Shown: positions 1-6,197 of the stretch, piece after piece | How the letters are laid out: each line of letters starts with the position of its first letter | Numbering within the stretch: the stretch's first letter is position 1 | NCBI GenBank assembly: GCA_016297165.1 | Contig: JAEDHF010000105.1 | Location: 1-6,270 of the forward strand | DNA: 6,270 bases | Direction: 5' to 3' | Source: Oscillospiraceae bacterium | GTDB taxonomy: Bacteria > Bacillota > Clostridia > Oscillospirales > Ruminococcaceae | Notes under the pieces: model-generated | The model's database searches: none | The model's input: only the letters and a program-made list of their open reading frames with translations | Told to the model about the DNA's origin: nothing | Translations under genes and position numbers: made by a program

Positions 1-885
1 CGCATTATAGCCCATCTTCTTCTGACGGTTGTTCATAGCCGCAACCTCAAGAATAACGGCTAAATTTCTGCCGGGCTTTACAGGGATTGTAAGATAGGGC
101 ACCTTTACGCCGAGAATGGACATATAGTGGTTATCCATACCCATTCTGTCATATACCTTTTCAGGGTTCCAGGGCTCAAGCTCTACTACCATATCAATCT
201 TTTCCGTAACCTTAACGGCACCCATACCGAAAAGCTGGCGGACGTTGATAATACCGATGCCTCTGAGTTCCAGGAAGTGGCGGATATTGTCGGGAGAGCT
301 GCCCACAAGGGTAATATTCGAGGTCCTTCTGATTTCAACTGCGTCGTCGGCAACAAGTCTGTGTCCACGCTTTACAAGCTCTATAGCAGTTTCGCTCTTA
401 CCTACGCCGCTGTCGCCGAGAATGAGTACGCCCTCGCCGTAGATTTCGATAAGAACGCCATGACGGGTAATTCGGGGAGCAAGGTTAAGATTTAAGAAAG
501 CGATAAGCTTCGCCATAAAGGCGGAGGTAACATCATGGCTCTTTAAAACCGTTACGCCGTACTTGATACCGAATTCCTCCATTTCAGGGAAGATATCAAG
601 GTCTCTCGTCATCACTACTGCGGGAGGCTGCTGTGAGAACAGTCTTTCGAAGGAAGCTCTTCTCTGCTCCTCGGTAAGATCCTTCATATATGCATATTCG
701 GACTTACCCATAATCTGGATACGGGTATTGTCAAAGTATTCGTAGAAACCGCCGAGCTGTAAGCCGGGACGATTGACGTCACAGCTATAGATGTTGATTT
801 CGCCGGGTTCCTTCGGGCTGTAAACTACTTCAAGCTCGTATTCATTGATAATCCTGTCTAAGGAAACGGAAAATTCCTGTGGCAT
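1..885 (-). CDS. hprK: HPr kinase/phosphorylase (3' end cut by window edge)
   Basis: This encodes the bifunctional enzyme that phosphorylates and dephosphorylates a serine of HPr, the phosphocarrier of the sugar PTS, and so controls carbon catabolite repression in Firmicutes; it acts in the cytoplasm. The frame is open for 295 codons from ATG at 885 to the window edge. The N-terminal regulatory domain spans roughly residues 1-130. The kinase domain shows RHG (141-143), the Walker A loop GDSGVGKSE (157-165), the acidic pair in VADDAV (178-183), the family signature ELRGIGIINV (206-215) and the start of the C-terminal MGYNA motif (291-295). Family members are about 310 residues long, so only some 15-20 residues are missing. 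The start is supported by GAAAGGA 8 nt upstream (894-900) and by the expected N-terminal length. The gene has its own promoter and is separated from the upstream transporter operon by a terminator. Family assignment is essentially certain. Confidence 0.97.
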   Translation of the reverse strand, partial: MPQEFSVSLDRIINEYELEVVYSPKEPGEINIYSCDVNRPGLQLGGFYEYFDNTRIQIMGKSEYAYMKDLTEEQRRASFERLFSQQPPAVVMTRDLDIFPEMEEFGIKYGVTVLKSHDVTSAFMAKLIAFLNLNLAPRITRHGVLIEIYGEGVLILGDSGVGKSETAIELVKRGHRLVADDAVEIRRTSNITLVGSSPDNIRHFLELRGIGIINVRQLFGMGAVKVTEKIDMVVELEPWNPEKVYDRMGMDNHYMSILGVKVPYLTIPVKPGRNLAVILEVAAMNNRQKKMGYNA

Positions 886-912
886 AATTTTATTCCTTTC
901 TATTGCATTTCC

Positions 913-925
913 GGGTTATAAACCC
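913..925. repeat. 13-nt inverted repeat in the hprK leader
   Basis: The sequence GGGTT-ATA-AACCC has perfect 5-nt arms around a 3-nt centre. It lies between the predicted hprK transcription start (about 929) and the ribosome-binding site (894-900). It could be a protein operator just downstream of the start site or a small mRNA hairpin. Only the symmetry and location are seen; no regulator is implied by the sequence. Confidence 0.35.
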
Positions 926-935
926 ACTCCTTAAT

Positions 936-964
936 ATTATACTATACTTTCTCCAATATTTCAA
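936..964 (-). promoter_or_regulatory. sigma-A promoter for hprK
   Basis: Read on the minus strand, there is a -35 hexamer TTGAAA (964-959), a spacer of exactly 17 nt, and a perfect -10 hexamer TATAAT (941-936). Transcription would start near 929, giving a leader of about 45 nt before the hprK ATG. It sits just after the terminator of the transporter operon, so hprK appears to be an independent transcription unit. A second TATAAT (998-993) lies further upstream but lacks a good -35 box. Confidence 0.8.
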
Positions 965-1016
965 TCTTTTTTTCAAATATTTTCGTAAAAGAATTATACT
1001 GCCTCTTTTAAGGCAT

Positions 1017-1056
1017 AAAAAAGCCCTTGCAGAGCTTTGTTTTACTTTGCAAGGGC
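1017..1056 (-). terminator. Rho-independent terminator of the ABC operon
   Basis: The arms GCCCTTGC (1056-1049 on the minus strand) and GCAAGGGC (1030-1023) pair perfectly, with one further A-T pair inside, and enclose a loop of about 16 nt. On the minus strand the stem is followed at once by six Ts (1022-1017). No T-run follows on the plus strand, so it acts in the minus direction. It lies 33 nt beyond the stop codon of the permease gene, as expected for the operon end. Confidence 0.85.
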
Positions 1057-1088
1057 GCAGTATTATCTGCTTAGGTTTATTATCTTGC

Positions 1089-2489
1089 TTATTCATTTCT
1101 TATAGCTTCGAGAGCGCTTATCTTAACCGCTCTGTTAGCGGGATAAAAGCCCGAAATAAGTCCGATAAGGGTGGAGAATGCAAGAGCAAGAAGTACAAGC
1201 CATATCGGAATTATGGAAACGGGAGAACTTCCGTCGCTGTATATTCCCATCATCTGTGACAGGGAGCTTCCGCCGAGAGAGTTCATAACTGCGGAGATAA
1301 TGTAGCTTATAAGAGTTCCAACCGCTCCGCCGAGAAGTCCTATCATGCCCGCTTCCATAAGAAAAACAATACGGATATTGCTTATGAAACAGCCGAGGAC
1401 CTTCATAATACCGATTTCCTTAGTTCTCTCATAAATGGACATTATCATGGTGTTGGTGATACCGATTGCCGCTACGAGAAGGCTTATCGCCGCAAGACAG
1501 CCCAGCACCATCTGGATAACTCCAAGCTGACCCTGCATTTCCTTTCGTACCGATGCCATGCTTGAAGCGCTGAAGCCCATATCCTCAACCTGCTGCTGAA
1601 CATAATCCACATTATTTATATCGTCAACGATTATCTTAACCTGTGAATATTGGGGCTCCTTCGCATTCTTTACGGAATTGAGCCTGTTATAGTCGTTTAT
1701 TATCCGCTTGGCGAGGTCTATGTCAATATAGATGCTGTAGGGCGTTTCCCAGTTAGGGTCCTGGGCAAGGACTGCAGTGCAGTCAAGCTTGAATTCATAG
1801 CCCCTGCCCCCTGACTGATAGGTGCCGTCATCGTTGGGCTTCTTCGTATTATTGATACTTATCTTAATTTTTTCGGTTATTGGGTCGAAAAAGGGTTCAG
1901 AAAAGGTTCCGTCGGGAAGCTGTTGCTTCCATTTATAGGCATTCTGCCCCTTCTTCTTTGTATCCCTGAACTGGTAGGCTATTTCGTTTCCGAATACTAC
2001 GACGTTTGTATCACCCTCGGGATTCGGCATTTCTCCCTTTTCGGGAGTATAGCCCATTTTATCCAGAACGCTGAAATCCACGCCGTATATCTGCGCCCAG
2101 TCAAGCCTGTATCGGTCGTTTCTGCCTGCAAGCACAGACACCATCTGCGAATCCACGGACATCTGGGGCATCATATAGGAAACGTGTTCGATTGAGTTAA
2201 GTGCCATAAGAGCGTCGTCGTTAAGGGGCGGCTTCTCCGTTTCGGAGCCTGAACCGCCTTCGGGGTACATTACTATACCGCCGTAGCTGTTATTATATAT
2301 GGTTACCGCAGTAAGGTCGCCCCAGGAGGCAAGCATATTATCCATAGCCTGATTCATACCGAGACCTAAGGAAATCATAACGATAATAGCGCAGCAGCCG
2401 ATTACAACACCCGTTACCGTAAGGAGCGTCCTTCCCTTTCGCCGCCAGAGGCTCCGAAGGCACATAACAAGCATATCAGATATCTTCAT
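1089..2489 (-). CDS. MacB/FtsX-type ABC transporter permease
   Basis: This encodes a 466-residue membrane permease of the MacB/FtsX superfamily (type VII ABC systems), the partner of the ATPase encoded two genes upstream. Topology follows the family plan. There is a short basic cytoplasmic N-terminus (RRKGR, 16-20), TM1 at about 22-42, a large extracellular core domain at about 46-322, then TM2 (about 325-351), TM3 (about 375-400) and TM4 (about 426-447). The cytoplasmic loop after TM2 carries the typical YERTKEIGIMKVLG stretch (353-366), which in this family contacts the ATPase. The C-terminus ends with the characteristic GFYPANRAVKISALEAIRNE (447-466). The ATG overlaps the upstream gene by 14 nt and has AGAGGA 5 nt before it, inside the upstream coding sequence, so translation is probably coupled. 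MacB proteins carry the ATPase on the same chain; here the two are separate, as in YknY/YknZ. The substrate is unknown. Confidence 0.93.
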   Translation of the reverse strand: MKISDMLVMCLRSLWRRKGRTLLTVTGVVIGCCAIIVMISLGLGMNQAMDNMLASWGDLTAVTIYNNSYGGIVMYPEGGSGSETEKPPLNDDALMALNSIEHVSYMMPQMSVDSQMVSVLAGRNDRYRLDWAQIYGVDFSVLDKMGYTPEKGEMPNPEGDTNVVVFGNEIAYQFRDTKKKGQNAYKWKQQLPDGTFSEPFFDPITEKIKISINNTKKPNDDGTYQSGGRGYEFKLDCTAVLAQDPNWETPYSIYIDIDLAKRIINDYNRLNSVKNAKEPQYSQVKIIVDDINNVDYVQQQVEDMGFSASSMASVRKEMQGQLGVIQMVLGCLAAISLLVAAIGITNTMIMSIYERTKEIGIMKVLGCFISNIRIVFLMEAGMIGLLGGAVGTLISYIISAVMNSLGGSSLSQMMGIYSDGSSPVSIIPIWLVLLALAFSTLIGLISGFYPANRAVKISALEAIRNE

Positions 2490-5022
2490 CTTCGTCCTCT
2501 AATTCCAGTTTACGCTTTTTCTTTTTAACTACTACGATAACGACTACTACTACTGCGGCAATTACCACAGCCGCACCGCCGCCGATTACAAACCAGAGCC
2601 ATAAAGGCATACCTTCTTCCCCACCCGTTAAGCCGGGATCCATACCGGGGTCGAAGCCGGGGTCGTACATACCATCGTCAATCATCATATCATCATAATT
2701 GAAGGACATAGCCGTAAAGGTAAAGGGAAGCCTTTGCTCCTTTTCTATACCGTTGGCGTCCTCATAGGTAATAACTACCTCGCCGTTTATTTCGCCGTCC
2801 ATCATGGGCGTAATCTGTGCGTCGTAGTATTCCTCGCTGCCGCTGGCTACGTTTCCTATGTAGTAGGAGCCTGTGGATACCTCGAAGCCCTCGCCCTCTA
2901 CCTTTGCGGTAACATTATACACGCCGCTCTTGCCCTTATTAACGAGGCTTGTGCTGATTGAGCACATCTGTCCTACGTTCACGGCATAATTGGGCGCTTC
3001 AAGCTGACCTACGGTAAGTCTGTCCTCCTGCTGGAGAGGGATAGTAATAGTTTCTGTAACATCATTAGCCTGATATCTCTTTCCGCCTACGGAGTATTCA
3101 CAGGAGAATGTAATAATTAAGGGGTAGCTGTTGGGGACTGCGTCTGCCTTAGCCAGTAAATCAAGGTTTATTTCGGCAGTTTCCTTCATTCCCACTCTTT
3201 CGAAGAAGAAGGAGTTTGAGGAATTTGCAGGAGAATATGCAATACTTCCGTCGGTGCTCGAAGAGCCGCCGTTAACGGTGATTTTGAGGTTTTCGATTAT
3301 TGCCTCGGAGGAGGTATTCTTAACAATCAGGCTTAAAGGGAATTTCTGTCCCGCTGTTACAGAATCTCCGCCGAAATCATAGCTTTCTATTATAATATTC
3401 GGAGCGAAAACCTGTCCGTCCGCTCCCGAGCTTCTTGAGGGGATACAGGAAATTGTTGCGCTTACCGTTGATGATACTGTACCGTAGTCAATCTGAATCG
3501 GAATAACCTCTCTTATTGAGCTTATTCCCGAGCAGCCTATAAGAGTAAAGCTTATTTTCTTTGTTTTTCCTGCGGCAATATCAAAATCCGCATAGGTAAT
3601 ACCCTCGTCGATGGCGAATTTCATACCGTCAAGACCGGGAATAGTAACTCTTGCGCCCTTAATATCCACCTTTCCCGAGTTTTCAAGAGTAAGGGAAAGA
3701 GTAAACTTTGTATTTTCCGTTACAGCATTGGAACTTACGGAATAGTCGGTCATTCTCAGGTCGAATTTTCCAATTTCCTGATTTTCCGCCTTAGGGGCAC
3801 AGGTAATAATAACCGAGGTACCGAAGCTTTTAACGGTATCGGGCTTTCCCGGGTCGATACAATAGGAAGCGGTTACGGCTATACTCTCTCTTACGGAATT
3901 TATGCCGCCGCACGCCATAAGAGGAAAGGTTACGGTACCCGTCTTTCCGTTCTTTATGTTTACCGACTGCTTCGAAAAGCCGCCGTTAAGAACGAATTTG
4001 CTGCTGTCCAATCCATCAAGGGTTACTTCCACATTTTCGAGGTCAATTCCGCAGTCATTCTTAAGCTTTATTTTAAGCTTAAAGCTATCTCCCGAGGTAA
4101 CGGTTTCCTTCGTAACCTCATAGGAATCGAGGTAAAGTCCGTTTGTTTTTATGTCGTTTTCAACCGTTACGGGAATAGTATAGCTTTCCGTTGACGCAGG
4201 TGCGCCGCTGAGGCTGAACACTCTGGTATTGAGGGTAAGATTATATACGCCCTCAGCCGTTGACTTCGGAACGTTGATGTTGAATTTAAAGGCAGGTACA
4301 TAGGAGGTCAGTACCTTTTCACCCACATCCTCAACTCTTATAGAGGAATCGGGGGAAGATAGAGAGCCCGATATAGACGAAAACCTTTCCGAGCTCATAG
4401 CGTGGAGAGTAATCTTAATCTCCTGGGTAGTGCCTGCCTTGACTGTGTATGTACTTCCTGTCTGAAGAATAAAGGAGGGAACGGAATCGGGATTTTCCGG
4501 CTTTATCTCGGTTTCCTTGCATTCCGAAATGCTGCAGGTAAAGCTTGCGGTAATGTTACTGCCGTTGGAGGTATAGCAAAGGCTGTAGGAGAAGGTGTTT
4601 CCCTTTCCGAGATAGGTAACGTTAGAAAAAACTGTTTCAACCTCAACGAAAGATCCGCTTATAATCTTTCTCATATCATAGGACTGCGTCCGTGTTGATG
4701 TAAAGCTTTCGTTAATATTCATAACACCGAACTGAACATTCGACGCAATCAGTTCTTTCTTTCCGTAGTCTCTTCCATAATCGTAATTTTCAATAGGAAT
4801 ATAGGTTTTTACGGTAATATCTGACGTATCGCTTTCATTTAATGAGCCAACAGAAATAGTGTAGCCGCCGTTTACCGCTCCCGAACCGAGATAGGGCTCA
4901 TCATTTGTGGCGGACGCAGGAGGAGTACCCCCCTCGCCTTCTGCAAAGGCGCAGACATTTAGTCCTGTAACAGCCATAACTGCCGCTATGATGCCCGCAA
5001 TAAATTTAAGCTTAATCTTCAT
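2476..5022 (-). CDS. Large exported, membrane-anchored beta-sandwich repeat protein of the ABC operon
   Basis: This 848-residue protein has a signal peptide (basic MKIKLK, hydrophobic core 7-23, probable cleavage after AFA at 25-27). A long extracellular part rich in beta strands follows, then one TM helix (about 807-832), a stop-transfer KKKKRK and an acidic cytoplasmic tail EDEDEDI. The extracellular part divides into about five Ig-like domains of roughly 110-120 residues (near 181-290, 296-410, 418-528, 543-664, 667-772). The second and third are clear duplicates. The domains resemble the CARDB/NEW3/COG1361 S-layer-like class by pattern only. A flexible Asp/Met/Gly/Pro stalk (776-804) joins them to the membrane. 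The ATG has AAAGGAA upstream and follows the ATPase stop by 32 nt. Sitting between ATPase and permease, it probably serves as extracellular partner or substrate-capture subunit, in the position a MacA/YknX adaptor would fill. I see no MacA-like hairpin or lipoyl domain. The role is inferred from context. Confidence 0.85.
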   Translation of the reverse strand: MKIKLKFIAGIIAAVMAVTGLNVCAFAEGEGGTPPASATNDEPYLGSGAVNGGYTISVGSLNESDTSDITVKTYIPIENYDYGRDYGKKELIASNVQFGVMNINESFTSTRTQSYDMRKIISGSFVEVETVFSNVTYLGKGNTFSYSLCYTSNGSNITASFTCSISECKETEIKPENPDSVPSFILQTGSTYTVKAGTTQEIKITLHAMSSERFSSISGSLSSPDSSIRVEDVGEKVLTSYVPAFKFNINVPKSTAEGVYNLTLNTRVFSLSGAPASTESYTIPVTVENDIKTNGLYLDSYEVTKETVTSGDSFKLKIKLKNDCGIDLENVEVTLDGLDSSKFVLNGGFSKQSVNIKNGKTGTVTFPLMACGGINSVRESIAVTASYCIDPGKPDTVKSFGTSVIITCAPKAENQEIGKFDLRMTDYSVSSNAVTENTKFTLSLTLENSGKVDIKGARVTIPGLDGMKFAIDEGITYADFDIAAGKTKKISFTLIGCSGISSIREVIPIQIDYGTVSSTVSATISCIPSRSSGADGQVFAPNIIIESYDFGGDSVTAGQKFPLSLIVKNTSSEAIIENLKITVNGGSSSTDGSIAYSPANSSNSFFFERVGMKETAEINLDLLAKADAVPNSYPLIITFSCEYSVGGKRYQANDVTETITIPLQQEDRLTVGQLEAPNYAVNVGQMCSISTSLVNKGKSGVYNVTAKVEGEGFEVSTGSYYIGNVASGSEEYYDAQITPMMDGEINGEVVITYEDANGIEKEQRLPFTFTAMSFNYDDMMIDDGMYDPGFDPGMDPGLTGGEEGMPLWLWFVIGGGAAVVIAAVVVVVIVVVKKKKRKLELEDEDEDI

Positions 5023-5054
5023 TATATAATCGTTCCTTTCCTGTTACGGCGGTA

Positions 5055-5804
5055 TCATTCAGCCGCAATTTCTTCTTTCCTGTCTGCTTCGCTATCGGTA
5101 AGTACCGGAACCTGTTTTTCACGATTATCCTCTATACTTACGATAGAACCGTCGATAATATGAACTATTCTGTCTGCATATTCTGCGATTTCAAGGTCGT
5201 GGGTTACAAGTATAAGAGTGAGATTATGCTTCCTGCACATACTCACCATAAGCCTCATAACATCGTCCGTAGTTTTCGTGTCAAGGTTTCCGGTAGGTTC
5301 GTCCGCAAAAATCACATTGGGCTTCGCCACAAAGGCTCTGGCGATGCCGACTCGCTGCTGCTGACCGCCCGACATCTGATTGGGTCGGTGGCGAAGCCTG
5401 TCCCCGAGGCCAACCGCTTTAAGCATAGACTTAGACGCCTTATTTCTCGCCTTTTTCGGAATACCCTTGAACATAAGCGGCATTCCCACGTTTTCAAGGG
5501 CGGTGAAATGGGAAATAAGGTTATAGGACTGGAAAACGAAGCCTGTATTTTCCTGCCTGAATTTCGCAAGCTTTCGTTCGGAAAGCTTAGCTATATTTAC
5601 TCCGTTTATGAATATATCGCCCCTAGTTGGCTTTTCAAGTCCCGCAAGCATATTCAGAAGCGTGGATTTACCCGAGCCCGAGGTACCGAGAATACAGCAC
5701 ACCTCGCCCTTTTCAATATCAAGGTCGATATTTCGGAGAGCATAAACCTTTTCATTTCCGAGACGATATACCTTACGAAGATTTCTTACCTCTATAAACG
5801 ACAA
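5055..5804 (-). CDS. ABC transporter ATP-binding protein, MacB/LolD/YknY family
   Basis: This encodes the cytoplasmic ATPase subunit that powers the permease of this operon. Numbering from the TTG at 5804 (249 residues), it has an N-terminal FIEVRNLRKVYRLG, Walker A GTSGSGKST (40-48), Q-loop Gln92 in FVFQSYNL, the signature MSGGQQQRVGIARA (144-157), Walker B VIFADE (164-169) with catalytic Glu169, D-loop NLD (173-175) and switch His202 in VTHD. GQQQR plus ADEPTGNLD is typical of the MacB/LolD/FtsE group. A charged tail of about 30 residues follows the fold. I chose TTG because GAGGGTG lies 5 nt before it and the family usually begins just before the FIEV-like strand. In-frame ATGs at 5828 and 5822 would add 8 or 6 residues (MNMKEGDL) but have no Shine-Dalgarno sequence; the ATG at 5828 instead overlaps the stop of a small upstream ORF. 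Family call is certain, start less so. Confidence 0.95.
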   Translation of the reverse strand: MSFIEVRNLRKVYRLGNEKVYALRNIDLDIEKGEVCCILGTSGSGKSTLLNMLAGLEKPTRGDIFINGVNIAKLSERKLAKFRQENTGFVFQSYNLISHFTALENVGMPLMFKGIPKKARNKASKSMLKAVGLGDRLRHRPNQMSGGQQQRVGIARAFVAKPNVIFADEPTGNLDTKTTDDVMRLMVSMCRKHNLTLILVTHDLEIAEYADRIVHIIDGSIVSIEDNREKQVPVLTDSEADRKEEIAAE

Positions 5805-5809
5805 TAAGT

Positions 5810-5817
5810 CACCCTCT
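5810..5817 (-). promoter_or_regulatory. Ribosome-binding site that favours a TTG start for the ATPase gene
   Basis: The minus strand reads AGAGGGTG here, complementary to most of the 16S rRNA 3' end, and is followed after 5 nt by TTG (5804-5802). The site lies inside the coding sequence if either upstream ATG is used. Its presence and the poor sequence before the ATGs are the main reason for preferring the TTG start. Confidence 0.6.
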
Positions 5818-5827
5818 TTCATATTCA

Positions 5828-5971
5828 TTAAAGGACGCCGGAATCGCCTGTGCCATTATAATACGCTGTGAATTCAGTTGTAAGATTGTCCGTAATTTTC
5901 GGAGCAGTACCGTGCATTCCGATAAAAACGGGCAATATTACAGCTAAAGTCAAAGCTAAAAGAAACAGCAT
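5828..5971 (-). CDS. Possible 47-residue hydrophobic small protein or gene remnant
   Basis: An ORF runs from ATG at 5971 to TAA at 5830-5828. It encodes a peptide with a strongly hydrophobic N-terminal half (MLFLLALTLAVILPVFIG, residues 1-18) followed by a polar, Thr- and Asn-rich part, so it resembles a signal anchor plus a short outside tail. Its TAA shares one base with the ATG at 5828 of the ATPase frame (TAATG), an arrangement typical of translational coupling. Against a real gene, no Shine-Dalgarno sequence precedes the ATG. The frame also continues upstream (IARNP) to a TAG at 5989-5987 and, beyond it, a further 12 open codons, so it may be the decayed start of a longer membrane-anchored protein. 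I do not recognise the family; a loose resemblance to N-termini of clostridial LemA-like anchored proteins is only an impression. Confidence 0.35.
   Translation of the reverse strand: MLFLLALTLAVILPVFIGMHGTAPKITDNLTTEFTAYYNGTGDSGVL
5855..5884 (-). promoter_or_regulatory. Possible proximal promoter for the ATPase gene
   Basis: A perfect TATAAT (5860-5855 on the minus strand) is preceded after 18 nt by CTTACA (5884-5879), a four-of-six match to the -35 consensus. Transcription would start near 5848, just upstream of either ATPase start. The weak -35 box and suboptimal spacing make it less convincing than the promoter at 6088-6116. Confidence 0.3.
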
Positions 5972-6040
5972 TGGATTTCGGGCAATCTATAATATAAAAC
6001 ACCTTGTGATTAAGAATAGTGACATTCTTTTTCAAGAAAA

Positions 6041-6084
6041 TTAACGAATATGGAATATTTTGTAGGAATTAACAATTTTTTAAC
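6041..6084 (-). repeat. Three GTTAA direct repeats downstream of the operon promoter
   Basis: On the minus strand GTTAA occurs at 6084-6080, 6073-6069 and 6045-6041; the first two are 11 nt apart, about one helical turn, and cover the predicted start site. Such spacing suits a regulator of the OmpR type, but the region is AT-rich and chance occurrence is quite possible. Confidence 0.25.
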
Positions 6085-6087
6085 ATA

Positions 6088-6116
6088 ATTATAGCAATTA
6101 TGCCGAAAACAGTCAA
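6088..6116 (-). promoter_or_regulatory. sigma-A promoter of the ABC operon
   Basis: Read on the minus strand, the -35 hexamer TTGACT (6116-6111) is separated by exactly 17 nt from a perfect TATAAT (6093-6088). Transcription should start near 6081. This is the best promoter match in the window and faces the transporter genes, leaving a leader of roughly 250-275 nt before the ATPase start. No -10 or -35 defect suggests it needs an activator, so any control may be by repression or in the leader. Confidence 0.75.
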
Positions 6117-6168
6117 CACACTTTCTGAAATCAATATCTGTCGCATCTGAATCCGCTTTTTAAATCTA

Positions 6169-6197
6169 TTGCAAAATAAACCGATTTATGATAGAAT
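6169..6197 (+). promoter_or_regulatory. Possible divergent promoter facing out of the window
   Basis: The plus strand reads TTGCAA (6169-6174), a 17-nt spacer, then TAGAAT (6192-6197), matching the two consensus hexamers at four and five positions. It would start transcription near 6204, away from the ABC operon and towards a gene beyond 6270 that cannot be seen here. Confidence 0.35.

Noticed and set aside
127..495. 122-codon plus-strand ORF opposite hprK
   Set aside because: It is antisense to the kinase-domain motifs of hprK and has no recognisable domain or start signals.
993..998. Second TATAAT upstream of hprK
   Set aside because: The matching -35 position falls in the T-run of the terminator (TTTTTA), a poor fit, and a much better promoter lies 30-60 nt downstream.
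903..1259. 118-codon plus-strand ORF across the hprK promoter and the operon terminator
   Set aside because: It runs antisense through a promoter, a terminator and the end of the permease gene, has no ribosome site and its product looks like a translated non-coding stretch.
5160..5807. 215-codon plus-strand ORF opposite the ATPase gene
   Set aside because: It is a shadow of the ATPase coding sequence, whose family motifs are complete on the minus strand; no ribosome site or family pattern supports it.
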